A stretch of DNA of 64,000 bases. It comes from Antedon mediterranea (lineage: Eukaryota; Echinodermata; Crinoidea; Comatulida; Antedonidae). Numbering within the stretch: position 1 is the stretch's first letter; each line of letters starts with the position of its first letter. Location: positions 14,468,601 through 14,532,600 of the forward strand of contig NC_092677.1 of assembly GCF_964355755.1 (NCBI RefSeq), in the 5' to 3' direction. The position numbers and the translations under genes are program-made. The notes under the pieces were generated by a model that was given only the letters and a program-made list of their open reading frames with translations, was not told where the DNA came from and searched no databases. This document shows, piece by piece, positions 26,562 to 38,700 of this stretch.

Positions 26562-29500
26562 TTATGGGCCTAAGAAAGCGTTTATATGCATTCTGTGACA
26601 GCCATATATTTGTGGAATCGGAGCAAATTCTGCGTCAAGTTGAAACCCGTTAAATCCTGCGGGTATGCATGAGAATTGTTGCCTAGCTCCGACATCGACA
26701 CACCTATAAATCGAAAAATCAATTCATTAACAGTGTACTAAAGCTGTAACAATTTCCAGATCATTATTATCATTATTTTTTTTATTTCAGCAACATTGAT
26801 TTATAACCGAACATAAATAATGATATACATATACATATAATTGAGCATTAGGCATGTGTTTAAATTAACTTAAGCCGTTATACAAAAACATTAATACATA
26901 CCGGAATATATTATATAATATCAAAGAACTTATAACACAAGAATCTCCTGTTCTTCAATTTGCATTCAAAACACAGTATCGGAAGTACAGGGTTAAAAGG
27001 TCAAACTGGGCGACGCCATTTCACAGCATGGAGCAGCGCCCCCCTCCAAACTAGGAAGTCAATTACTCTACCCCCCCTAGAGCATTAGCAGAACCCCTCT
27101 ATGATTTTGACTTTCTAATTTGATGCGGGCGCCCTACTCCTCAGTCAATTACTCTATACCCCCTAGAGCATTAGCAGAACCCCTCTATGATTTTGACTTT
27201 CTAATTTGATGCGGGCGCCCTACTCCATGGCTCACAATGGCGCCACCCATAGCTCTATTCTATCCCACAATGCCTTTCGAAATTGTTACGCGCTTCGGAC
27301 GAACAGGAGATTCTTGTGTTATAAGTTCTTTGATAATATCAATACTTATATATTTATATAAAATCAAATAAATATAAAATTGTAAAGCTCTTTCTACACT
27401 ATCAAACTTCATGTAACAACAAAATACAATCTGCCCATATATGGTGGACATCATATCACTACCATATTTGGGCACATGACACTTGTTTTCGTTAAACTGG
27501 ATAGTTTAGACAGATCAAGCATTATATGAACACATACCGACAATAGTCATCCCGTCCATCGTGGTTTTTATCTCGCATGTACCATGTGTTTGGATACCCA
27601 GGAACAAATACTCCTGCACCTGTCACGTTATAGTTCATCTCTCCCTCAATTGCTGAACCAGCCAATGCGCATGTGAGGAAATATGAGGCTCCATTTCTTA
27701 TGATCCTGAAAATACGAGTGATTTAAATCAATTACAGTGCAGATGGTACGAATGAGCTAGTCAAATGGCCGAATGGTTAAGACAGGGGCGACCACAGTAT
27801 CGGTATGGATTCGAGGCCGACTCTCTCCTAGTGAAACAGGTCTTCTCAGATAAACCTTAGGTCCGGTGTACACATTTTGTCCGTGTGCACTGTAAAGAAC
27901 CCAGTTCATTATTCGAGACGAGAATAGTACAGACAAAGCTTTAGAGAGATAATAAATATAAATATAATTCACCTGCAGAAATCATTGGCTACTCCCTGGT
28001 CTTGTACGTCAACAAATCCGCTAAACATGGATGGAACTCCTTTGTGTTTAATTCCATATTGTCGAGGCTGAATCTTCGTCCCAAACCTGGGACTGTTTAC
28101 TACGAAAAAATATAAATCAAAACAAATTGAATAACATTAAACTGCACCATCAACATTTAAAATATTTGTATATTCAAAGAATATACATCCGAAGAATAAG
28201 GCAATTCGGATTTTCTGTAGCAATAATAATTTCATGGAGAAGAGCTCAGCATACGTCTGGGTGTATCTGAACCTGTAATGTTGAATTCGAGACTTTCACT
28301 CTCTATTTCCTCCTGAAAACGTGACCGATATTTGTACTGTTTGGGCTAGGGTGCTTCTAAATCTTCGATATTGTGCATTATATATTAGAACCACGAACAT
28401 GTGTTTTACACCAATTTCTACACAATTACACGTCACAAAGTCGCATTGAGGGAAAATACACATGTCTTTTCGTAGGACGGTATCAGCTTTGCTATTTACC
28501 TTGTGGAAGATCCTTAACTGCAATCGATCTGGTTTCAATTGGTCCGTAACCAAGATAGTTCACAGCTCTTATGGTGAATATATAAATGCCTGGTCTTAGA
28601 ACTCCACTGTTGTATTCTGTTCGGGTAACAGATACAACTTCTTTGTGCATTAACCCTGTTTCTGGCCTAGACATTGTTATCTCGTAATGTCGCACCTCAG
28701 TTCTTGTGTGGAAAGGTCCGGTCCAAGTAAGTTTGACTCGATTTCTTTGTACCTGTCCTATCATGAGACTTTTAATTGCCTGAGGTGGTCTTGTCTCTAA
28801 AGAAAAAACACATCCGGTTTTATTTATTTGTGTCTATTAGTTAAATGAATTTTACTATTAACATATTCTAGGTTTTAAAAAAATGGTATGATTTAGCAAC
28901 TTTGGATATGTTTGATTATTGGCATAGTAAAATACTTTTCGTGAATAGTTAGCACAGTATTATCTAATATGATTAATTAAGTTTGTAATTAAACAATGCG
29001 ACAATTATTATCTTTTACCTGCTAAACAGTCATGGTTAGACTTTCCTAAGCCTGGTAGTGGAGTACATGCCAGCTCTTTTGGCCAATCTACTCTAGACTT
29101 GAGCATAGCAACAGCGCATGTTTTCTGAACATCACGGCATGTTTCTCGACATGGAATAAACGATGCACCACCATCACATGCGGGAATGTAGGCTGAGCAA
29201 AGGAAATTTTGAAGTCGATGAGAGCACCCAGAGTCGATCAATTCCCTCCATCTCTCCAATTCACGCGCAGCTTCCTCCTGTGTCTGGTGGCCGAACATAT
29301 TCGGAAAGGAGGTCATGGAGAAGCCTACTTCTTGACATATTGGAACTCGTACTTGTTCACAGAAATCACTGTGTCCTAAAATGAAAAGAAAATGAAGATG
29401 TGGTAATTATTAAAACAAAACTTGAAAAATAAATTCAAAACAAAAGGAAATTGCAGTTATTTCAACGTTGTAAATTATTGATGTATGAAATGCTATTTAC

Positions 29501-32500
29501 AAACAGAGAGAGAGGAAGTTGTGGTAGAATCTAGTCATATAAGTTTGGGTATGTCCCACATTAAGTAGGTAAGTATAATGATGATTATGATATGGTGCTC
29601 CTATCCACAAAAGAAAAAAAAACACTGCTGCTATGTTCCTATTACTTACTACTTCCTGGACGTATACTATGGATAAGATTACGACGATTTAGTGCTTGTA
29701 TTGGTCTGAAGTTGTCAACAATTGATTCAACAGAAGTTCCTTTTATTGCTTTCAACATTCTGAATCGTGACATCTACAAAAGAATACAAAAATTTAAAAA
29801 TTAAACTTCAAACTTCCATCACTTCGGCTTATATATGTAGACAAATCTTCAATGTGTCTCATTTACCATTCGGCACGTCGTTTCGTTAGTTTGTCGCTTG
29901 TTATGAAGCGGCAATACCACGTTGACTACGGACATACCACGTTGACTACGGCCATCATAGCACATTGAAACACCGGTTCTCGGCAGATTACCGAAGTTAG
30001 CTAACGTTGGGTTTGATTGCGTTCTTGGATAAGAGAACGTCGGAGAATATCGGATGCTGTATAAGACCAGAGAGTGATGGTGTAATGATAAGGAATTGGA
30101 CTAGCATGTGATAGGCATAAGGAATGATGCATAGGATGCTGATCTGCATAGAATACAACTATTATACATGACTGTATTCATTATGTTTCTTTTTAAAACT
30201 TTTTAAAAATTACCGTTGCTGGAGAAACACAAATTGGCCTTTTGAAAACAGTCCACACAACACTTTCCCAGCATCCGGGTGTTGTTAGAGAACCATTATA
30301 ACGATAGTAATCATCCATCTTAGCACCTTTGATAAGATCTCCAAGTTTGATGAGTTGGGTCATTGTAACAGGAGTGTCAGCTAAAAAAAAATATTTAGGT
30401 CTTCTTTGTAATTCTTCCATATCCATAAAGAATAAAAGATAAAGATAAAATATACAGATTGAAACAAGCTCTCTTATTATGTAATAAACTGTTTCCAAAC
30501 AACTTAATTCCTAACTGTTCAAGTGTTAGAAAATAGTACATAAAGAGGTTCTTTGTGATTATAATTACTTATCATTACTTTGTCCACAATAATGTGTTTT
30601 TGATAAAGATTGTGTATAAGATTATCAAACATACATTGTCTTTCGATACTTGGTATATCAACGCCAAATTTTTCAAAAGCTGCATTTGTTGGTACGCATA
30701 CCTGCAATGTAAATTATAGTTATTTTTTATATGCATTAATGGTAATTATTACTATAATATTCTTGATTTGTTTAAGCAAGGCAATCTAATAACAGAACGC
30801 TAAACTCGCCCTGCCAAGATAGGAACTCGTTACCAGTCCTTTGATCATGTCTGACTGCGAGAAATACCAACAGTACTGTACTATGTACGGTGTCCAACCA
30901 TTTTGGGAAACCAATAGGTCAATCGGAACTCAATTAAAAAGGTGGGGCGACGTGGAATTGATTGTGTCGCAGCCACAGATAAACCCTTTGATCGGAGCAC
31001 AGCATCATTTGGTTAGATGTTGTGTTGATGTTTAACCATGTATACAGACCAGAAACTGTGTGCATCACTTACATCAATGAAAAATCCGAGTACAGCCAGT
31101 CCTCTTGGTGACTTGATTGCTGTGGCTACATCCGGGTAGGTTGTGTTATCCCAGTGCACAATATGCAACTGAAAGAATGAAATATATATTTAAAAACAAC
31201 CTGAACTAAACATTTTTTTAATGATTAGGTTAATTGTTTCAACATTTTAATTTATCTTACTTAGTAACACTAATAATACCAATTGTTATAAGATAATTGA
31301 TTTTTTTTTATAGTATTTAGTTATTTAAATATTTTAAACATAACAATATTTTATATTTTATACATTATCATAAGAATTCGCGCATTCAATGATATTTTTG
31401 TATATTTTCTATCAACTTTTTTTTTTTCATTTTGGGGGTTTTTTTCCCATGAAAACTTGGTTTATCTGTTTGGTCGGTTCTTAATTGTTTGTGTTGAACA
31501 AATAAATAATTGAAACAAACAAATTAATAAATGGAATTATTTTTAGAGGACATATTTAATTTCATACTTGTGTTTGTTTATGTACGTTTCTTTCTCATTT
31601 TAGTTTCTTTTTTTTGGTATTAATAGTAGTAGTTTTGACTTTTTGACTTGGTCTCAGTGGTCATGAGTTTTGTAATTAATTTGTTATTTAAAATACGGAA
31701 ATAGGCTGCATTAGGTTAATTAAGATAATTGGTAACGAAACACGTACCACTCTGTATCCGTAGCTTGTCATTGAAACACAGTTATAATGTTATAAATAGA
31801 TAATTCGAACAATACAGAACAGTATAAAAGTGGTATGTAAATTGATAAAATTCATTTCTTACTAACATACAGATGCTAGTTATTTAATTTATTTTTGCTT
31901 AAGAACATCAAAGTAAACCGACAAAATGAACATAATTACTAATTTTATTATAAAATAACATATTCCATATACATTAATATTATTATGGTGAATTTAAAAC
32001 TTTGTAATAACAAAGTTATAAGAATACACAGAATATGGGAAGTTCAAAGTTCATGGAATTAAAAAAAAAGTACATTTATTTCACAGTTTGTGTCCATTAA
32101 AGGAACTGGTTAGGCCTATGAATACAATTAGGATATTAGTAAAACTTTATATCAAATGATCTCTTTAATTAGTTTTAATTAATTTAAAGATGTATGGGTA
32201 TGTGTTTGTTTCTTACCTCAGCAGGATAAAATTTAGCGTTGAGGGCGTGTTCTGATCCACGATTATTTTTAGCTCCCCAATGCAAATGAAATTGTAGTGC
32301 TTTGTAAGTACCACCGAGACTGCCACCAGATACAGAATAGTCTTTTAGTAGATCGACAGAGGCTGAGATCAAATGAGAAAACAAACATTTTTAATTACTT
32401 CAATCTATCTGCATTATACATTTAAAAGTTAACTTTGTACTTTAAAATTTGAATTGACTGCTATACCAAACATTGAGTTATCTATTTTTCAATTTTAAAC

Positions 32501-35282
32501 TTACAGGAAATTTTTTTCATAATAATTAGTGCCTTGTATAAGAAAAAAAAATTATATTATGTTTAACATACCTGTATGTCCATTGTTTCTTAGTTTCATA
32601 ATACCTGGCGCTGGGGCATCAAAGTAACCTCCCAACTGGAAGCTGCCCAGGTCAGTTTCCTCTGCTATTGTGTCATCTAGATTTATTGGTGATTGATTCA
32701 GACCACCGCATTGACTATATGTTGTTTTCCAGAAAGAAGGTCCTAAAAATAATATAAATTGTATAAATATTTATATCTAAAAATATTTCATCTCTATTGC
32801 AAATAACTTCATATTCGATTTAAATTATTCATATACTTGTATTTCGTTTAAAATATTCTAAAATAGACATTTTGAAGTGATCTCATTCTATATATTAAAT
32901 TTATTAAACATAGATCATATGCAACAATCTACATAGTTGTGCAGCAAAATAGTAAAAAAAAAATATTTATCGCGAAAATATATTGTAAAACAAGAATTTA
33001 GTGCTATTTACTGTACAATTACTGCTTACTGTAGGTTAAATATATGTTTTACCTTTGTTGTCCGGTCCATAGGTCCAAGTAGCTGCCCCTAAAAAAGTAT
33101 TTTAAAAGAATAATGGTTTTAGATACTATATTTAAGAACTGAATATTCAACAAGATAATTGAATTGTGAGTTGTTGACGAAACTATTTCAAATATTTTTT
33201 TTTTTGTAATATGTAAAGTAGGCCTATTCATACTATATTTCTTAATGACCCAAAATCTTCAAATGTTTATTACTTGATATAGTTTATAGAAATACAGAAA
33301 AATAGCATTTACTACAGTAGGTCTAAAAGTGAAGAAGCATGAGATTCATTTTTGTGATACAAAAGTGAAGTGGAATATAGAATTATTTGAGCTGGCACAA
33401 TTAACTTTAGCTCAATTATGCAACTAATCACTAGGTCAAATGTCATTTATTTTTAGGTCCCCTATCACGTGATTTGTTCGTGTTTTATTAAAGTCTGGGT
33501 TAAGATCCCTTTCTGTCGTATATAAAGGAAATGGAAACGACGTGTGTATGACTAAAATGACACGGACAGATTTTCCCCTGCTGATCGTTCAAAGTTTCTG
33601 TTGGCTTTTTGACATCCTTTATTAACTTCGCCAGAATGACACATCGGTCATAAACTCAGCACATAATCAAACATATCCTTAACACGTGTATTACCGGCAA
33701 AAAATCTAAAAGATTTTTGCAAATTGAAAATAACTTATTTATTCAAATTAAAACGTAAACAGTTTATTTAATGATAATCGGATCTGAATTAAATGATTAC
33801 TGTACATTACTTTAAACTAAACAAGTACCACCACAATACAATTCATATCTATACTTTTATCAAAATTGCTATTCTACAAGAATAGTGAAAGTATACAGGA
33901 TTGTTTGTTTTTTGTGTTATTTTTTGGTAAAACTTTAAAAACATAATTAGTAGGCCCTATTGTTATATTTCTTTATTCTAAATTTTTCGTTAAAATCAGT
34001 GAAGAGTGAACTTCCCTGGTTGACACTGCAGTAAAAATAATTGAATTTGATTTAGTAAATGCAAGTAAACAGAGTTAAATTTTTAAGAACTATTACTTTA
34101 TTCTGGTATTTAAAAAAAAAATTAATAATTAATCACCATTTCCCTATACATGTGTCATCACATAATGTCGTTACGAATGTTTCTACTTTCGTTAAAAAAT
34201 AAACCATATCACTGAGATTAGCAAGTGAAAATAAATGCTTTTTGTTGATAAGTTAAAAGTATAATTGATTCATTTGAGTAATAAGAATGTTTTTAGTTTT
34301 CGTAATTTTTATTGATGATTAAAAAAGGAATCGGTCGGGGGTACTTGTAAGGATATTTTTGGCTAAAAACTGATACAACTAACATTAACAACATCAATAA
34401 AAACATAATTAACTATTTTGTCGCCAGACTGTTATTTGTCTCAATTCTTTGGGTTAAATGATTACTCATTTAGTAATAACTAAAAGTGTATATATATTCA
34501 AAGAATATATTAGACGAAAGCGTCATATTTCTAATGTAACACATTTTAATGTTCAACTAAAAGAAAGAGGAAATGAAGAAGGCTACCTAAATCACCCTTC
34601 CATTACAATAAACCTCTGAGCATACTATTCTTTTTTTTCTACGTGAAAAAGATACACTAATAGCCAATAAAATATACAAAATTAAACATCCTTTTTTTTT
34701 AAATTTGTTGTTTGTATGATCACCTTTTTCCAAATCACACATTAGGCTTGTTATCATTAAGTTCATGATGTTAAATATTATATATAATTCAAGTAATCAA
34801 CGAATTTTGTTTAGAATTAAAATAATAATTACACGTTTTAATAATGTGCTGCATATACAATTTACAACATAATTCTAAACTATTAATATAAATATCTTAT
34901 ATACTGTACAATGAATGCCTTTTTATTAACAAAATTAATCATTTCAAAACATAATTACATTATAATCGAGTAGTGAACTTGATAATACCTAAACTATAAT
35001 CGTTTTTTTTTATATCCTTTTGACAAAAACTTCTACATAATTTTACTATTTGAATACTTGCATGCGAGCATAATGTTACAGTATAGGCCTATTTCAATGT
35101 TGGTCTCTTGTAGAAAACCAAGAAACGTCAAAACATGCCATTATACATAACACAGCAAATTGATGAATGATATTCCAATTCCATAACAGTCAAAATGATT
35201 TTATATTAAAATAATGATATAAACTAAACTTACCAGTTGTGATTGCACAAGTATATAAAGTAGCAAGAATCAACGAGTACAT
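26562..35282 (-). CDS. Secreted carbonic anhydrase-Frizzled CRD-fibronectin III fusion protein
   Basis: Thirteen exons on the minus strand: 35282-35234, 33088-33053, 32742-32572, 32362-32217, 31168-31073, 30701-30569, 30380-30214, 29773-29650, 29375-29019, 28796-28500, 28099-27973, 27705-27538, 26703-26562. They total 2013 nt: 670 residues plus TAA, all phases consistent. Residues 1-16 are a signal peptide. Residues 18-307 are an alpha-carbonic anhydrase (CO2 hydration) with the shuttle-position His in NNGHT, zinc ligands in FHLHWG and LHIVHW, the gatekeeper Glu in GSEH, and Thr in SLTTPGCW. Residues 308-426 are a Frizzled-type Cys-rich domain ([22 protein letters not shown]). Residues 427-525 are fibronectin III, bounded by phase-1 introns. 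Residues 525-670 carry [18 protein letters not shown] (a DxNxDGxxD-like loop) and a final Cys-rich stretch. It is probably extracellular. Exon 6 uses the second of two donors, chosen by phase. Biological role unknown; an ionic or biomineral function is only a guess. Confidence 0.88.
26917..27339. mobile_element. Terminal-inverted-repeat element with internal tandem duplication
   Basis: The left end ATCAAAGAACTTATAACACA continues through AGAATCTCCTGTTC; the right end (27300-27334) is its exact reverse complement over at least 33 bases. Imperfect inverted similarity continues inwards (GGCGACGCCATTTCACAGC versus GGCGCC...CATTGTGAGCC). The centre has an 86-base unit repeated twice in tandem (from 27057 and 27143). 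It lies in the last intron of the carbonic anhydrase fusion gene and has no coding capacity. Confidence 0.85.
27383..27521. mobile_element. TA-flanked MITE, copy 1 (degenerate)
   Basis: Starts TAAAGCTCTTTCTACACTAT and ends in a decayed version of the inverted end (GTTTAGACAGATCAAGC). Inside are the family words CCATATATGG and CATATCACTACCATATTTG. It begins 17 bases inside the intron from the donor of exon 12 of the carbonic anhydrase fusion gene. Confidence 0.85.
27757..27960 (+). mobile_element. tRNA-derived SINE
   Basis: The head contains an A-box-like TGGCCGAATGG and, about 35 bases later, a B-box-like GGATTCGAGGCC, the internal RNA polymerase III promoter of a tRNA. The body includes GTGCACTGTAAAGAACCC and it ends in an AT tail (ATAAATATAAATATAA). 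It fills most of the intron between exons 11 and 12 of the carbonic anhydrase fusion gene, in the opposite orientation. The acceptor-stem pairing of a functional tRNA is not present. Confidence 0.75.
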
Positions 35283-36107
35283 ATTGCAAAAAAGTCTTTT
35301 CCACGCCGTATTTAAAACAAAAATTCTATATGTGTAACTGGGTACCTGTCTTACCGACCAGCAGCAGACGATTGTATGAAATGGATTGTTTGCAACGTTA
35401 CCTCCCTTTTAATAGTCCCGGTCTCAGATGATATGACCTCAGAAGAAGCGATTGACTCACTCTTTGAGGAAGGAGCTCCTAAATTAAGGTCATGATGTTT
35501 GCATACGATGATGACGATAACTCGAAAAACAAACTAGCATGATAATAAGGTAGATAATGTATAAAATTAATATTGAAAGTTCATGGCCTGAAACCAAAGA
35601 GAAATAACAAACATGTATTATAATTCTGACCAACAGAATCTGCATATTAATTAACAACATTACATAAGTGATAATGAAGATTAAAATGTTGTATAACTGT
35701 TTTGTGACATTAACAGGGATTTGAAACTTAGTCCCAGATCTGATGTTCTATTTTTTATTGTGCTAATGTTTGATAAATTATCGATAGGCGTAGGGACGTT
35801 TGATAATTATCAATATGATCATTGAGACTCAGTTATACGTAAAGCATGTCCGTACGCATGTACCGGTACGTAACCAATGATGTGGGCTTAGACTTGATCC
35901 AAGTAGATGTCTCTGATTTGTCTTTTTGGACCCTGGATTAGTATCCCGGATTTTCTAACTGAAAAAAATAATTGTTTATAATGCTAACGTATTATAAACT
36001 AAGACTGCATGTTATGCAATTAGGATATGTATGATGTTAATCTGTGTCATTCGTTTTGAGCGGTCTAGACATTTTCGCAGGCAAATCGGAGCTTTAATAT
36101 TTTTAGT
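35283..36107. other. Upstream flank of the carbonic anhydrase fusion gene
   Basis: Contains the presumed promoter and 5' untranslated region of the minus-strand gene. A TATA-like TTTTAAATA on the minus strand lies about 30 bases above the ATG, which would be very close, so the true start site is uncertain. No other gene seen. Confidence 0.4.
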
Positions 36108-36232
36108 CGCGTGGACGCGACTCTATAGTTCACTATGTCGGTCGGTCGGTCGGTCTGTCGGTCGGTCGGTCTGTCTGTCGGTCCGGTATCACTTTGCGTT
36201 TTAGCACGCGACTTATGGCTGTTGGCCTTGTT
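36108..36232 (+). repeat. CGGT-core dispersed repeat, copy b
   Basis: Starts with the short palindrome GTCGCGTGGACGCGAC, then CTATAGTTCACTATGT, a run of CGGT/CTGT units, then GGTCCGGTATCACT, AGCACGCGACTTATGG and CTGTTGGCCTTGTTTA. The same order occurs in copies d and e. Confidence 0.85.
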
Positions 36233-38330
36233 TAGCAGCACAACAGTTTCCAATGCTTGATTAATTATTCTTTAATTCGTTGATATAAAAAACATTTTAG
36301 AAGTAATATACAGTACTTTTAGTTTAAACACCATACTATCAAAAATAGTGTTTAGTTTTTCCTTTCCTTGTTAATATTCCTCAAACAAGCAAAAGCTATT
36401 ATCGTCTAATTTTTCAACGACTAAGTTAAACAACAAAAACACAAACTTATGTGTATGTTTTAGAATTTTGGAAAGAGGTGAACATCATACAGTCGTCAAT
36501 ATAGTGTTGCTTATAGGAAATCAAAATGTTTTTTGGAAAGAGATTTGACATATACAACAAACGTTTTTCGTACCCGGATCCCTAAACATCTATATAGTAA
36601 AACCTTGATATACAGAAAGTAAGAAAGGGTCACATAAGCTATTAAGCTTTTCAACCAATCCATTACCATCATATCAAGAAAGTAAATTATATACTTGTAG
36701 TTGTTTTTTTAATCACTGAACAATAAAATAATTTCGTAAAATATAGTATTCTGACAACATATCAAAGTAATTTTGTTTTTCATTAAAAATTCATATGACC
36801 ACCGTTATCTCTTTCTCACATAAGCTGCGCCTATATACGTACTTTCACTTAAAAAATAAATGTAACGATTAAGAAAAGTCTTTTAGAAAGTATTGCTTTT
36901 CAATCAATTAACTAATTAAAGGTAATTGTATAGAAAGTGTCTCTTATCTAGGTCCTCTGACGTCATTGAAATGTAGTTCGTTTTCCAAAGTCATAATCAT
37001 GTCTGGAAATAATGATACCGCATTTTTAACTAACCAAATAGTTATATAATTTTATTAATTTTTGTATATTCTCTGCTGAATCTGTCAATTTTGGAAACAT
37101 AGAGAAATTTATTTTTGTTTTCATTTTTATATGTTTAAGACGTAATTAAATGTCTGAAATAAATAATTAATAATATTTTGTAGAATCGACGATTGGGATA
37201 TGACAACATAAGTGTATCTCAGCTAATCAGGACCCCTTTTCAATAATTGTATTGAATCATTTTGATGTGACACAGTAATAAAGATTTTACAATTTTTAAT
37301 GTCAGCACGAATATTATGACTAAAAAATAGAGTTTATCTTACTATAATAAGTTTACAATAAGTATTCACACAATATTAATCGTGTTCAAAGGATGACTAA
37401 TCGTGACGTCAGAAGGATTGTCGTACGCCCTCACTCGGTTACAATAAGTATCCTGGTACAAAAGGGACGGTATTTCTAAATTAATGATTCAGAATTGAAC
37501 AATGAAAAAAAATAAGAAAGAGTAACAATACTGAGAAGTTAGGGGTCGAAATGTTGTATTTTTAAATACATTTTTTAATATTTTGTATTTTTAAATAAAA
37601 TTACCTAATCATGCTATTTATTTATGGACTAGTCCGATCTTTACGGTATATTTGATTTCAACCATTATTAACATAGGTCCTTAATATTGATAACATTATA
37701 ATTACATTACATTTTCCGGTATACCGTTTATTTTTCTAAAAGGTATGGTTGAGACTGCCTTGACGTTGTGTTACGCCGGCTTTTGAATTATTATCATTAT
37801 TTCTAGAGAACTTATTATTTAGTAAATATGAGCTTGAGTATTTGCAAAATCGTACTTTTAAACTAAGTCTTATTTTAGGCTTAGCGAGTGAAGTTAAAAT
37901 AGTTTTGAGTTAAAACCCTGGTTAGGATTGAACCCTGTACCTTAAGATGGAACTGCGTCATTATAAATGTCCCTCATTCGTTTCACAGGAATTTACTGTT
38001 CCATAATTAGAGACGGCCCTTTGGATGCCAACAAAGAGGATTGTAATTATTGCCAGGGCGTCGTCATGATTGAAAACCCATCCATACCCCTAACCAAAAT
38101 CGCATCTGTCGTTGCATGTATGGAATTCACTTATGATTACACTTGACTCAAGTATTTAATAATTGCTATTGTTCCAGACATGTAGACTGCTACAATAGAG
38201 AGAACTAATTGGAATAAATTGCATCAGTTAATTGTTTTGTTTAAATGATACAATTAATGTAAATCATTTTTCCAGCTTTCTTAGTAATGAGTAACTTTTG
38301 ATTAATTTATGGAGTAATGTGCAGTTTGGT
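36233..38330. other. Intergenic, no gene seen
   Basis: AT-rich sequence without supported exons, RNA genes or strong repeats. Confidence 0.45.
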
Positions 38331-38443
38331 AGTGATGTGCCCAAATATGGTAGTGATATGCCCAAATGTGATAGTGATGTGACATCCATATGGGCGCAAC
38401 ACATTTTGTTTTCACATGAAGTTGATAGTGTAGACAGAGCTAG
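38331..38443. mobile_element. TA-flanked MITE, copy 2 (left end lost)
   Basis: Contains the family words CCCAAATATGGTAGTGATAT and ACATCCATATGGGCG, and ends GTTGATAGTGTAGACAGAGC. The left inverted end is missing. Confidence 0.85.
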
Positions 38444-38539
38444 CTGTTAGTCGTCTGTACTTTTTGCTACCTAGTCGCCTGAAGACACGAGATCGAGTCG
38501 ACTTTTGCATTTGTAGCTCATAAAATAAATGTAGAATCT

Positions 38540-38700
38540 TCTTAATTCGCCTTCAATCAAAGTTTTAAAACCCTTTTGAAAACACACTTTTTTTTTAGTT
38601 ATTTGCAACTCAACATGTTTTTATTTAAATTCCATTTTATTTCCAAGCACATTGGGGCATTCTGCTGATTGTCAAAAGCGACATATAAATATCGACAGCA
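38540..38700 (+). mobile_element. LINE 3' remnant (L2/CR1-like)
   Basis: A frame reading FNQSFKTLLKTHFF resembles the C-terminus of non-LTR retrotransposon ORF2 (Phe-Lys spaced before LKTHLF). It is followed by AAGCACATTGGGGC and AAAGCGACATATAAATA, typical of such elements' 3' untranslated ends. Decayed and non-functional. Confidence 0.6.

Noticed and set aside
27757-27830. Functional tRNA gene suggested by A-box and B-box words
   Set aside because: No acceptor or anticodon stems can be formed, and a long SINE body with an AT tail follows; it is a tRNA-derived SINE.
29008-29375. A separate Frizzled-like gene next to a carbonic anhydrase gene
   Set aside because: No ATG or signal peptide precedes the Cys-rich domain, and the splice phase joins it exactly to the carbonic anhydrase exons. 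A fusion explains the sequence better.
36065-36253. Minus-strand frame with a Thr-Asp-Arg-Pro repeat
   Set aside because: This is the translation of the CGGT/CTGT microsatellite core of a dispersed repeat.
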